64,000 nt of DNA from [Bacteroides] pectinophilus. Its GTDB lineage: Bacteria; Bacillota; Clostridia; Lachnospirales; Lachnospiraceae. The notes below the pieces were generated by a model that saw only the letters and a list, made by a program, of their open reading frames with translations, searched no databases and was not told the origin of the DNA. This document shows, one piece after another, positions 34,942 through 44,204 of this stretch (position 1 is the first letter of the stretch; each line of letters starts with the position of its first letter). The position numbers were made by a program, and so were the translations under genes. The stretch covers positions 2,469,389 to 2,533,388 of the forward strand of contig CP102260.1 of the NCBI GenBank assembly GCA_025146925.1. The letters run 5' to 3'.

Positions 34942-36550
34942 TGCCTGCCCCGATTATGACGGGATAAGAACCGCCCCAACCATATTCATTTTTCAAGAAG
35001 TCGGCATTTTCTTTTGCAGAAAGACTTTTTTCAAACTGCTCATAAATACGCATTTTTCCCTCAGAAAATCCGCTTCCATTCGCAAGAATAGCGTCGATAA
35101 TCTCCTGAGAAAAAGTAAAGGCAGAGGTTTTCTTTTCCTCTGCCCGACCGTCTAATATGAATGTCATCTGACCGTCCATTGACGGTAATGGTTTTATGCT
35201 GTCACTTAATTCTCCCAGTAATCGCATAGCTTCAAAATGACGGGCAATAACAGCCCAATCATAATAGCTCTGTGCGGTTCTGCTGTCGTATTTGCCCTCC
35301 CACAAATGCAGAACGTTTTCAAAGGTCTTGTACCCTACTGTCCTGCCGTCCTCTAAAGTAAGTTCGGTATAATCATTATTGAAAATACTCTTTATATACT
35401 CTGTGCGGTCTTTGTTATCAGGATTACGTTCATAATAATCTTTGATTTCTTCCAGACTTGCTGACAAATGTGGTGTCGTTCTGAGAATTTCATTGATTAC
35501 TTCATCACGTCCAAAGAACGGAAGGCTTTTATCCTCGTGCGTTCTGTCGTAATACTCTAAGCGAATATCACTTCCGCTTTCACGATTTCCTGTGCCGAAT
35601 TGCGAAGGGAGTTCATCAGACGAACCCATTTCATCATATCCTCCGCTTTCATCTGTTCGGTCACTCCCTCTTTCTGTGCCATCTGGCTCAGAATTGTTTT
35701 CTCCATCTTGCTGGCTCTCTGTTCCACTTCCGCCAAGTGCTGTGTCAGTTCGCCCCTCGTCAGGAGATTGTAGTAAAGGACTCTGTGATGTTCCTTCAGA
35801 AACTCTCTCCTCATCTGAGCGTACCTGCCCAGCGTCACTTCCGGCTGCTGTGGAAGTTTCAGGTTCGGAAGGCTGTAATCGCCCACCATCGTGTAGGTCA
35901 GTTCGTTCATCGTCCAAACTCCTTTCGTCATTATTTTCAACCTTATTGTATTCATTTCTGTCCTGACCGACAATTATGCGATTTTGACGGTTGAGTGCAG
36001 TAATTGTTTTAGATATTTCCGTTAATCCCATTTCTGCAATATCACTGGTAGCAAATCCAAGTGCATTGAGTGTTTCCTGCGTATTGAAGTTAGTAACATC
36101 TCTGAAATCATCAAGTTCAAAATAACCGTCCGTATCAACGCCGAGCCTTGACATCATCATATATGCCACACTATTTGTCACGACATTTTTATAAATGAAA
36201 GCCACAATATCCTCTTCCACTTCCTCAAAGGAACTGCCCTTGGTTGCATAGTAAAGGTCTTGCAGATAATCAGGGATATTATCCTCTGCCGCATTTCTTG
36301 CTGCTCCCATAATTGCTTCGGCAAGACTGCTCTTATTCTCAATCTCTCCGAAAGTGCTTTCCAATGTTTCAATCACATCAGCTTCGTATTCCTGACGCAT
36401 ATCCCAAATCGGGACTGTTCTTGAATATCTGCTTTCGTGAGTATCTGAAATGTCAAAGTAATGTGTCAGTCTTTGCCGTGAACGGTTTTCATCAGCAAAA
36501 ACAGCAATACCTCTAGCACCTCGGTTGACCCATTGATAACTGATTTCCAC
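34880..36550 (-). pseudogene. N-terminal half of the large element protein, truncated at both ends
   Basis: The frame encodes an antirestriction/LPD-type N-terminal region: WVNRGARGIAVFADENRSRQ, then YFDISDTHESRYSRTVPIWD, a Ser/Asp/Glu-rich disordered linker (about residues 225-325), and the GWGGSYPVIIGAGIDESHDG segment. It stops at a TGA where the frame meets the helicase half, and its own first 50-60 residues are replaced by sequence of a zinc-ribbon gene (joint near 36535). The linker region also encodes tnpV in another frame. I consider the gene dead, though a fragment may be translated. Confidence 0.78.
35557..35910 (-). CDS. tnpV: TnpV family protein, nested in another gene
   Basis: A 117-residue protein starting MNELTYTMVGDYSLPNLKLP and continuing LGRYAQMRREFLKEHHRVLY and LLTRGELTQHLAEVEQRA, a pattern I know as TnpV of Clostridial transposons and conjugative elements. 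It has its own good ribosome binding site (AAAGGAG eight bases before the ATG). It lies entirely within the linker of the large protein gene at 34880-36550, in a different frame on the same strand. The dual coding explains why the large protein's linker is so Ser/Glu/Gly-rich. Function unknown. Confidence 0.75.
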   Translation of the reverse strand: MNELTYTMVGDYSLPNLKLPQQPEVTLGRYAQMRREFLKEHHRVLYYNLLTRGELTQHLAEVEQRASKMEKTILSQMAQKEGVTEQMKAEDMMKWVRLMNSLRNSAQEIVKAEVIFA

Positions 36551-37311
36551 TCGTTACCGCATTTTCTGCACTTCCACCAGACATTTTTCCTCGATTTTGC
36601 ATTTACCTCATCAGGCTTCAATGGTAAGTTCTTCTCCGACCACTCCGAAGCAATTTCAGGGTGTGTTGTCTGCAAATCATTAAACCCTTTCAGGAATATG
36701 TACCCACTGCAATACGGGCATTTGCTCCCACCGGAACGAGTAGAAATAAGGGTGTTCCACTCTCTGCCGCAATCCTTACACTTCCACCAAGCCTTACGAT
36801 TGGCAAAGACCGTAACCTGAGTTGGAAGTAACGGATAATTTCTATCCGACCACTCGGCAGCTATATCCGGCAGAAGTGTTGCAAGGTCATTAAATCCTGC
36901 CAACACTTTATTATGAGAGCAGTACGGACAACCTGTTTTATTTATTGTCCTGCTCTTAACGGCAGCTTCCCACTCGTGACCTTTTTTACATCTCCATATC
37001 ACTTTCTTATGAGAACCAATAGAAACCTCTATCGGTTTTATCTTATTCTTTTTCGACCACTGCTTTACCAATAGTGGCTCTAATGTCGCCAAATCGTTAA
37101 TACCTGCAATCACTCTCGCACCGGAACATATCGGACATTTCTCTCCATTAGAACGAGCCTTAACGCTTGCCTGCCATTCATGACCGCAAGCACCTCTCCA
37201 CCATACTTTTTTATTTGAACCGAAAGTAATGTCATCAGGCGTAAGCGTTAAATTCTTTTCCGACCACTCCGAAACAAGCTCCGGGTGTACTTCTGCTAAA
37301 CTGTTATTCAT
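36466..37311 (-). pseudogene. tandem zinc-ribbon protein, C-terminally truncated by a junction
   Basis: The 281-codon frame has four or five repeats of about 65 residues, each with two Cys-x-x-Cys pairs and a Trp-rich strand: CGHEWQASVKARSNGEKCPI, CKKGHEWEAAVKSR, CKDCGREWNTL. This is the treble-clef/zinc-ribbon type I know as DUF4379, sometimes joined to VSR-like endonucleases. In the last repeat, after CRKCGNEWKSVI, the frame runs out into the large-protein gene (residues NGSTEVLEVLL). A deletion or insertion joined the two near 36535. Start at 37311 with GAGG seven bases upstream. Confidence 0.75.
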
Positions 37312-37393
37312 AGCCAAACCTCAACCTCCTTGTGCTTAGAGTATATGAAGTTTTGGCTTTATCTTGTAGTTTGCGAATATCCGTATAAATAGA

Positions 37394-37434
37394 AAAAGCC
37401 CTTTGAGAAAGGGATTTCTCCTCTCTCAAAGGGC
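37394..37434 (-). terminator. terminator of the MGMT-type gene
   Basis: On the minus strand, GCCCTTTGAGA and TCTCAAAGGGC form an 11-bp stem followed by TTTTTC. It sits about 33 bases past the stop at 37467 and insulates the zinc-ribbon gene. Confidence 0.9.
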
Positions 37435-37466
37435 AAGTTGGCAAACTGAAAGTTTCACATTATCTA

Positions 37467-37943
37467 TTACAATGTAAATAATGCTTTTTCGTAGTCCTTA
37501 ACATAATACTTAATATTGGTTCTACCTTTTTGTATTACAGTATGTCCCTCCTTCTCAAGCATCTCCTTTTGTGCCTCAACTCCTCCAGGATACTTTGCAT
37601 TTAATTCCCCATTTGCTTTTAATGTTCTCCAATAAGGTGTTTTATCTTCTGCACGCTGATAACTCGCCCATGCAACTATTGAAACAAAAATTCCAGCTGT
37701 GATTGGCTCTGTAAAATCAGCACCGCTTTGTTTAGCAAAGTAATCTCTTATTGTACCTACAGTAAGCAATTTACCACAAGGCACAAGTCGCATTACTTTG
37801 TCATAGTCAATAGGTGGGGCAAAGTACATTTTATCTCCACCATATTTTTCAATGCTCTTTTCATCTGTTATTATTTGAACTTTAGGCATATCCTTGCTAT
37901 CCATAAGCATAGCATTAAAATCTTTTTTATCTTCATTTGCCAT
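37467..37943 (-). CDS. MGMT-family protein (alkyltransferase-like, no clear active-site Cys motif)
   Basis: A 158-residue protein. The segment PCGKLLTVGTIRDYFAKQSG, then PITAGIFVSIVAWASYQRAE and YPGGVEAQKEMLEKEGHTV, is the pattern usually named MGMT family. The usual active-site P-C-H-R-V motif of methylguanine-DNA methyltransferases is not present; the position is replaced by non-Cys sequence, so it may be an alkyltransferase-like DNA-binding protein. Start at 37943 behind GGAGGTG. It is the outermost gene of the mobile region next to lysS. It may be cargo for DNA repair. Confidence 0.65.
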   Translation of the reverse strand: MANEDKKDFNAMLMDSKDMPKVQIITDEKSIEKYGGDKMYFAPPIDYDKVMRLVPCGKLLTVGTIRDYFAKQSGADFTEPITAGIFVSIVAWASYQRAEDKTPYWRTLKANGELNAKYPGGVEAQKEMLEKEGHTVIQKGRTNIKYYVKDYEKALFTL

Positions 37944-37967
37944 AAGTATCACCTCCAAGCCAATCAT

Positions 37968-38226
37968 ATCTCAATAAATATACTCATGCAATGAGACGGT
38001 TTTTAAATTTCTCTCAAAAATTCCGATTTGTATTTCTGTTTGTTTTAAAAATGGGCAACTCCAATTGGAATTGCCCACTCATTGCACTAATTATGCGATT
38101 TTTTCTTGCTTGCACCGATTTCTGCATCAAATGATGTAAGTTTGATGTAAATCGCTGTTTTTTCAGTTTTTTATCAAATGAAGTATGTCCCGTCTATTTG
38201 GTAAAACGGTACATCTTTACATCATC
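37968..38226. other. interval between the mobile region and lysS
   Basis: No gene is seen. It holds a terminator for lysS (38045-38077) and a cluster of TGATGTAA-type direct repeats around 38130-38190 (ATCAAATGATGTAA, TTTGATGTAA, ATCAAATGAAGTAT). The repeats may be recombinase arm sites or simply AT-rich noise. The right end of the mobile region probably lies here; the exact attachment site was not found. Confidence 0.5.
38045..38077 (-). terminator. terminator downstream of lysS
   Basis: On the minus strand TGGGCAATTCCAATTGGAGTTGCCCA folds as a near-perfect stem and is followed by TTTTTAA. It ends the greA-lysS transcript. Confidence 0.8.
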
Positions 38227-40164
38227 TTAATAGAGCTTCGCACCTGCCGGAATGTGGTCATCTACCATCAGAAGATGAAGCTTTTCTTCGCCTTCTTCTT
38301 CATGAATAGCACTGAGGAGCATACCGCAAGAGTCAATGCCCATCATAGCTCTCGGTGGAAGATTTGTGATAGCAATCAGAGTCTTTCCAACCAGTTCTTC
38401 CGGCTCATAAAAGCTATGAATACCGCTTAAAATGGTTCTGTCTGTGCCTGTTCCGTCATCAAGAGTAAACTGTAACAGTTTCTTTGACTTCGGTACTGCA
38501 ACACACTCTTTAACCTTTACTGCACGGAAATCTGACTTGCTGAATGTATCAAAATCAACAAATTCCTCAAATAAAGGCTCTACCTTTACCTTAGAAAAAT
38601 CAATCTTTTCAGACTCAGTTTTTACATTTTTTTCAGGTGCTTCAGAAGCTGTATTATTTACATCATTTTTCTTATTTACACCATCTAAGGACTTCATTGT
38701 CGGGAAGAGCAGCACATCCCTGATTGCTGCTGAATCAGTAAGAAGCATTACCATTCTGTCGATACCGAAGCCGATACCGCCTGTAGGCGGCATACCGTAT
38801 GCAAGTGCGTTGAGGAAATCCTCATCTGTGTGGTTAGCCTCTTCGTCACCCGCATCTGCAAGTGCGTCCTGCGCTGCAAAACGCTCTCTCTGGTCGATTG
38901 GGTCATTAAGCTCTGAATATGCATTGGCCATCTCCCAGCCGTTCATAAACAGCTCAAAACGCTCAACGTACTCAGGAGCATCCGGCTTCTTCTTAGTAAG
39001 AGGTGATATATCAAGAGGATGATCCATTACAAATGTAGGCTGGATAAGATGCTCCTCAACGAACTCCTCGAAGAACAGATTAAGGATATCGCCCTTCTTA
39101 TGCCTGTCCTCGAATGCTACACCCTTCTCCTTAGCAACGGCCTTAGCCTCTTCATCAGTCTTAATCTGTGTAAAGTCAACGCCTGAATACTTCTTAACTG
39201 CATCAAGCATTGTTATTCTCTCGAATGGCTTAGAGAAGTCAATCTCAACATCACCATACTTAACCTTAGTTGTTCCATTGACCTTCTCACATACAGTCCT
39301 ATAAAGTGATTCAGCCAGCTCCATCATGCCATAGTAATCTGTGTATGCCTGGTAGAGCTCCATAAGTGTAAATTCAGGATTATGCCTTGTATCAACGCCC
39401 TCGTTACGGAATACTCTTCCTATCTCATATACTCTCTCCATACCACCAACGATAAGTCTCTTAAGGTACAGCTCAAGTGAGATACGAAGCTTAACATCCT
39501 CGTCAAGCGCATTGTAATGTGTCTCAAATGGTCTTGCTGCGGCACCGCCTGCATTAGATACAAGCATAGGTGTCTCAACTTCCATGAAATCCCTTCCGTC
39601 AAGGAAATTACGGATCTCCTTGATAATCTGTGAACGCTTCACAAATGTTGTCTTAACCTCAGGATTCATGATAAGGTCAAGATATCTCTGTCTGTAACGG
39701 ATTTCTGTATCTGTAAGTCCATGGAACTTCTCAGGAAGCACCTGAAGGCTCTTTGTCAGAAGTGTAATCTCTGACACATGAATTGACATCTCGCCCTTCT
39801 GTGTACGGAACACTTCGCCCTTAACGCCTACGATATCACCGATATCAAACTTCTTAAATGCTGCATATGGCTCTTCACCAATGCTGTCTCTCGCAACATA
39901 TATCTGGATATTACCGTTAAGGTCTGCAACATTGCCAAATGAAGCCTTACCCATAACTCTCTTCTGCATAAGTCTTCCGGCGATTGATACCTGCTTACCC
40001 TCAAGCTCATCAAAATTATCCTTAATATCCTTTGTATGATAAGTCACATCATACTTTGTAATCTGGAATGGATCATTGCCTGCTTCCTGCAACGCCTTAA
40101 GCTTATCCATTCTTATCTTTATCTGCTCATTAACATCCGGTGTCTGTCTGTTCTGCTCAGCCAC
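38227..40164 (-). CDS. lysS: lysyl-tRNA synthetase with a C-terminal tRNA-binding domain
   Basis: A 645-residue class II synthetase that charges tRNA-Lys. It starts at a GTG behind AGAGGTAATAACA. The N-terminal OB-fold anticodon-binding domain (about 50-155) and the catalytic domain (about 165-490) have class II motifs: motif 2 in VYEIGRVFRNEGVDTRHNPE and motif 3 in GIGFGIDRMVMLL. Beyond the usual ~500 residues is a linker, then an EMAP-II/MetG-type tRNA-binding domain (KVKECVAVPKSKKLLQFTLD, then TILSGIHSFYEPEELVGKTL, PPRAMMGIDSCGMLLS). The extra domain is seen in some Clostridia. It is in an operon with greA. Confidence 0.95.
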   Translation of the reverse strand: MAEQNRQTPDVNEQIKIRMDKLKALQEAGNDPFQITKYDVTYHTKDIKDNFDELEGKQVSIAGRLMQKRVMGKASFGNVADLNGNIQIYVARDSIGEEPYAAFKKFDIGDIVGVKGEVFRTQKGEMSIHVSEITLLTKSLQVLPEKFHGLTDTEIRYRQRYLDLIMNPEVKTTFVKRSQIIKEIRNFLDGRDFMEVETPMLVSNAGGAAARPFETHYNALDEDVKLRISLELYLKRLIVGGMERVYEIGRVFRNEGVDTRHNPEFTLMELYQAYTDYYGMMELAESLYRTVCEKVNGTTKVKYGDVEIDFSKPFERITMLDAVKKYSGVDFTQIKTDEEAKAVAKEKGVAFEDRHKKGDILNLFFEEFVEEHLIQPTFVMDHPLDISPLTKKKPDAPEYVERFELFMNGWEMANAYSELNDPIDQRERFAAQDALADAGDEEANHTDEDFLNALAYGMPPTGGIGFGIDRMVMLLTDSAAIRDVLLFPTMKSLDGVNKKNDVNNTASEAPEKNVKTESEKIDFSKVKVEPLFEEFVDFDTFSKSDFRAVKVKECVAVPKSKKLLQFTLDDGTGTDRTILSGIHSFYEPEELVGKTLIAITNLPPRAMMGIDSCGMLLSAIHEEEGEEKLHLLMVDDHIPAGAKLY

Positions 40165-40188
40165 TGTTATTACCTCTCTTCGTTATGA

Positions 40189-40671
40189 TTACTGTCTGCT
40201 GATTGAAAGTACCTTGTACTCAACCTCGCCCATCTGTGTCTCAACCTTGATTACATCGCCGACCTTCTTGCCGATGAGGGCTGAACCAAGCGGAGATTCA
40301 TTAGAAATCTTATTCTTAAGGCTGTTAGCCTCTGTTGAACCAACGATTGAGAACTCAAGCTCCTCATCGAATTCAAAGTCAAAAAGCTTAACTATACAGC
40401 CGATATTTATCTTATCAGAGTCTACTTCAGTCTCAACAACAACTTCTGCATTCTTAAGAATATTCTCAAGCTCTTCAATTCTTGCCTCAATATCACGCTG
40501 CTCATCCTTCGCAGCATCATACTCAGCATTCTCAGATAAGTCACCCTGTGCTCTCGCTTCCTTAAGCTTCTCTGCAACTTCCTGTCTTCTGACTACCTTT
40601 AACTGCTGTAACTCATCCTCTAACTGCTTCAAACCTGTATAGGTAAGAATATTCTTCTTGTTCTCAACCAT
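40189..40671 (-). CDS. greA: transcription elongation factor GreA
   Basis: A 160-residue protein that rescues backtracked RNA polymerase by stimulating transcript cleavage. The N-terminal antiparallel coiled coil (about 5-75) has the two acidic tip residues in ENAEYDAAKDEQ, and the C-terminal globular domain (about 80-158) contains NESPLGSALIGKKVGD. I start at the ATG at 40671, with AAAGGTGA upstream; an in-frame TTG nine bases earlier is less likely. A strong consensus promoter lies 75-105 bases upstream and lysS follows 24 bases downstream. Confidence 0.95.
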   Translation of the reverse strand: MVENKKNILTYTGLKQLEDELQQLKVVRRQEVAEKLKEARAQGDLSENAEYDAAKDEQRDIEARIEELENILKNAEVVVETEVDSDKINIGCIVKLFDFEFDEELEFSIVGSTEANSLKNKISNESPLGSALIGKKVGDVIKVETQMGEVEYKVLSISRQ

Positions 40672-40713
40672 GACTCCCAATCACCTTTCTATAAAAAATA
40701 CAGCCGCACAGGC

Positions 40714-40746
40714 AAAAAAGTGCGGACACTCTCATTAGTCCGCACT
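40714..40746 (-). terminator. terminator of the pectin operon, overlapping the greA start region
   Basis: On the minus strand AGTGCGGAC, a 10-base loop, GTCCGCACT, then six T. Its first arm coincides with the predicted greA transcription start, so it forms in read-through RNA from the upstream ABC gene but not in greA's own transcript. Confidence 0.85.
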
Positions 40747-40775
40747 ATTATAAACTACAAAGCCCAAAATGTCAA
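40747..40775 (-). promoter_or_regulatory. promoter of greA-lysS
   Basis: TTGACA (40775-40770), 17 bases, TATAAT (40752-40747) on the minus strand: a full sigma-A consensus. It lies in the gap behind the ABC transporter gene. Confidence 0.9.
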
Positions 40776-40801
40776 TGATATCAGCATATATCGCCGTATC
40801 A

Positions 40802-42601
40802 TCAGCTCTGTATCATCTTCATTTTATAGAATTCACCCTTAAGTGCCATAAGCTCATCAAATGTGCCATACTCAACGCATCTGCCATCGGCTATTACAGC
40901 AATCTTATCAGCATCTCTTATGGTTGAAAGCCTGTGTGCTACGATAAATGTAGTTCTTTCCCTGGTAAGATTACTGATAGCTTCCTGAATAAGCTTCTCT
41001 GAGATACTGTCAAGTGCTGATGTTGCCTCATCAAGCACGATAACCTGCGGATTACGTATAAGTGCACGGGCAATCGATATTCTCTGTCTCTGTCCGCCCG
41101 AAAGCGTGCCACCGTGTTCGCCGACCGCCGTATCAACACCATCAGGAAGTGAATCCACAAGTTCTGCAAGATTCGCAGCCTCGATTACCTGACGAAGCAT
41201 CTCATCACTCACATTCTCCTGTCCGTATGTTATGTTATCCCTTATCGAGCCGGAGAACAGAATTGATGTCTGCGGAACAACCGCAAGATGTTTTCTGTAT
41301 GACCTTAAATCAATCTGTGTAATATCCTCACCGTCAATTGTAAGAAGTCCTCCGGTAGGCATATTGAATCCGATTACAAGATTAAGTATCGTCGACTTTC
41401 CGGCTCCCGATTCACCGACCAGCGCAATTGTCTCACCCTTATTAACCTTAAGATTAAGTCCGTTAAGCACGTCATGACCGGAATTATGATATCTGAAATG
41501 TACATCCCTGAATTCAAACGCTCCTTCAACCTTCTCAAGCTCCTTCTTACCCTCATTGCGCTCAACGTCATCGGCAAGGAGTACCTCTCCGATTGAATTA
41601 ACAGACTCAACGCCCTTGGCAATAGTAGGAATGAGCGCCATGAGTGATGACACCTGATTAACTATCGTTGTAAAGTAACTCTGGTAAAGCGTGATGTCAC
41701 CAACCTGAATCTTATGTCCGAGTGCAAGCCATCCGGTAAATATAAGACAGATAATCTGGAATACCTGGAATATCGCCCAGCCGACAGAACCAAACAAAGA
41801 CTGAATCACATCAAGTCTGTAGCCTTTTTCTGCAACTGCAAGGAGCTGTCCGCTCATCTTGTTTACTTCCTCTTCCTCAAGCGCATGTGCCCTTGTTACC
41901 GGAATAAGTTCAACCATCTCCATGACACGGGCTGAGGTCTCTTCCATCTCCTTACGGAACTCTGTATTACGTTTCTTCATTACATTACGGAACGATACCA
42001 TTGTAAGTGCCGCAATAGGCGTTGTAAGAAGAAAGAAAATGAATACAACCATACTCTTCGATATCGTTACCGCAAGTGCTATACCGATATTAAGAGCGAT
42101 ATTAAGTATACTTAAGAACATCTGCGTTGAAAGCGTCTCAACCGCCTCTACATCACGCATAATCTTCGACTGCAGACGCCCAGACTGCGTCTCAGTATGA
42201 TACGCAATTGACAGCTGCTGAAGCTTCTGCACAAGTGCTTTACGAAGTCCTGTCTCACAATATCTCGTTGCAAGACTCTTATACCTCGTATATCCGTAAT
42301 TCATCGGTATATTCAGCGCAATAAGAACAATCATTATAATTCCGTATATTATCATATTGCGCCAGCAGTTAGCATCACCAACCGTTACTTCATTAATGAT
42401 ATTGGCCGTAATGATTGGAAGCACCCATACCGGGCTGTGCTTTATAAAGAAAAATACTACTGCAAGAAAAAACTTATTATAATTGCCCCTGTAGAGACCA
42501 AGAAGAATCTTCATCGGGTGCCCTTCGTTCTTTTTGTAACACTCGATGAACCAGTCTTCTACTGACTTTCCCCTGGGCCCTTTCATATTGATCTTAAACA
42601 T
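40802..42601 (-). CDS. ABC transporter, fused membrane and ATPase domains (exporter type)
   Basis: A 599-residue half-transporter. Six transmembrane helices lie in residues 40-330 and the ATPase domain in 360-590. Walker A is GESGAGKST, the signature LSGGQRQRISIARAL, and Walker B VIVLDEATSALD. It would act as a homodimer or with a partner to move a substrate outward. It is the last gene of the pectin cluster, 24 bases after the GH28 gene, so it may export a product or a peptide linked to that pathway; the substrate cannot be read from sequence. Ribosome binding site GGAAAGAGGCAGAGA. Confidence 0.88.
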   Translation of the reverse strand: MFKINMKGPRGKSVEDWFIECYKKNEGHPMKILLGLYRGNYNKFFLAVVFFFIKHSPVWVLPIITANIINEVTVGDANCWRNMIIYGIIMIVLIALNIPMNYGYTRYKSLATRYCETGLRKALVQKLQQLSIAYHTETQSGRLQSKIMRDVEAVETLSTQMFLSILNIALNIGIALAVTISKSMVVFIFFLLTTPIAALTMVSFRNVMKKRNTEFRKEMEETSARVMEMVELIPVTRAHALEEEEVNKMSGQLLAVAEKGYRLDVIQSLFGSVGWAIFQVFQIICLIFTGWLALGHKIQVGDITLYQSYFTTIVNQVSSLMALIPTIAKGVESVNSIGEVLLADDVERNEGKKELEKVEGAFEFRDVHFRYHNSGHDVLNGLNLKVNKGETIALVGESGAGKSTILNLVIGFNMPTGGLLTIDGEDITQIDLRSYRKHLAVVPQTSILFSGSIRDNITYGQENVSDEMLRQVIEAANLAELVDSLPDGVDTAVGEHGGTLSGGQRQRISIARALIRNPQVIVLDEATSALDSISEKLIQEAISNLTRERTTFIVAHRLSTIRDADKIAVIADGRCVEYGTFDELMALKGEFYKMKMIQS

Positions 42602-42625
42602 TCTCTGCCTCTTTCCGTGATTAGA

Positions 42626-44179
42626 CTATTTAATGATTGAATCAGCATTCTCTGCGACAACAGGTTCGCCCTCGCAGCCTTCCACATTAACGTTCTTAAG
42701 TACAAGCTCCTTGATGTTGCTTACAATAATTCCTGCCTTGCATGATTCTTTACATGCAAGCATCATAGCTGCAACACCTGACTTTGCATCGTCTGCATAG
42801 CTTATATCTACATTCTCAAATGTAAGACGCTCAATCTTACTCTCCGGCAGTCCGCAGATATATGCACCTGCCACATGGCAGTTCGTTGCCTTAATATCCT
42901 TGAATGTAAGTCTCTTAATAGCCGGAGTTCTGTCATCTACAGGCAGAGCCTTGCTTGTTGCGACATACTCAGTCTTACCGTCAGGGTCGCAGAAATAAAA
43001 GCTGTTTACAACAAACGGTGTCATTACATTGTCCATTGTAATATTCTCAAATGAAATATCATCAAGCACTGAATCCCTGCCACGTCCGCGGCGCGTCTTA
43101 ACTCTTAAGCCTCTGTCTGTGTTCATGAAAATACAGTCTCTTATATGAACATCCTTAACACCTGCCGCAATCTCACTTCCGACCGTTACGGCACCATGTC
43201 CGTCGCGCATGCAGCACTGGCGTACTTCCATATCGGATGTAGGAATCTTATGCTTTCTGCCCATGTAGATCTTACCCGACTTTATTGCTATACAGTCATC
43301 ACCAACCGAAATGTATGTACCAAGCACTCTTACGTCTGTACATGACTCAGGATCAAGTCCGTCTGTGTTATGTGAATTGGCAGGATTCTTAATCTTAACA
43401 TCAATAAACTTAAGATGGTCACTAAAGTAAGGATGAAGCGTCCATGACGGAGAATTCTGCACTGTTATTCCGTGCATTGTTACATTCCTGCAGTGATTGA
43501 TGAAGAAAAGTCTCGGTCTCCATGCAATATTACGGACCTTTACGTTATACCACCAGTTATCAAAGCCTGCATTGCCGTCAATCGTTCCTTCACCTGTGAT
43601 AACTACATTCTCCACATTAATTCCGCATACAATTGCTGAGAAACAGTCAAGCGGATTGCCTTCCCATGAGCCGAGATTATATTCATCAGTCTCATCATAG
43701 CTTTCAATAACTCCCGGAAGAATAGGGAACTTCTCCCTCTCAGTGAATGCAGAAAGCACTGCTCCCTTTGCAAGATCAAGTGTAATATCACTCTTCAGGA
43801 AAATACTTGATATCTTATACTCGCCTGCCGGGACAAGAATACGTCCCGCCTTAGGACATGACATGATAGCGCACTGGATTGCATTAGTATCATCATGCTC
43901 ACCATTACCATATGCGCCAAAATCCTTTACATTAAGTGTCACAAATTCATAATCCGTCCTGACACTTACAGGAGCTATCTCCTTACCGTCATATACGGCG
44001 CTGATTGTATACTCCGTATCAGGCTTAAGTCCGTACAGTGATGTTATAACCTTGTCACTCTCCATGAACTTCCCGCCGTTAACATATATATCATACTTCT
44101 TCTCTGAGTAATATTTACCTGAATCAGTAAGCTCGACAACTACGCTTCTTCCTGTCTTAATAACAATCTGTAATTCCAT
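42626..44179 (-). CDS. GH28 polygalacturonase (exo-type), intracellular
   Basis: A 517-residue glycoside hydrolase acting on galacturonan. An N-terminal fibronectin-III-like domain (about 1-85) precedes a right-handed beta-helix. GH28 motifs are all present: NTDGLDPESC, VGDDCIAIKSG, GHGAVTVGSE and RGLRVKTRR (catalytic Asp, Asp-Asp, His and the Arg/Lys pair). It has no signal peptide, so it likely works on imported oligogalacturonides, probably as an exo-enzyme. I start at 44179, where GGAG lies six bases upstream. It follows the GH105 gene by 25 bases. Confidence 0.9.
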   Translation of the reverse strand: MELQIVIKTGRSVVVELTDSGKYYSEKKYDIYVNGGKFMESDKVITSLYGLKPDTEYTISAVYDGKEIAPVSVRTDYEFVTLNVKDFGAYGNGEHDDTNAIQCAIMSCPKAGRILVPAGEYKISSIFLKSDITLDLAKGAVLSAFTEREKFPILPGVIESYDETDEYNLGSWEGNPLDCFSAIVCGINVENVVITGEGTIDGNAGFDNWWYNVKVRNIAWRPRLFFINHCRNVTMHGITVQNSPSWTLHPYFSDHLKFIDVKIKNPANSHNTDGLDPESCTDVRVLGTYISVGDDCIAIKSGKIYMGRKHKIPTSDMEVRQCCMRDGHGAVTVGSEIAAGVKDVHIRDCIFMNTDRGLRVKTRRGRGRDSVLDDISFENITMDNVMTPFVVNSFYFCDPDGKTEYVATSKALPVDDRTPAIKRLTFKDIKATNCHVAGAYICGLPESKIERLTFENVDISYADDAKSGVAAMMLACKESCKAGIIVSNIKELVLKNVNVEGCEGEPVVAENADSIIK

Positions 44180-44204
44180 ATTAATCTCCATTCCTGCTAT
44201 AATC

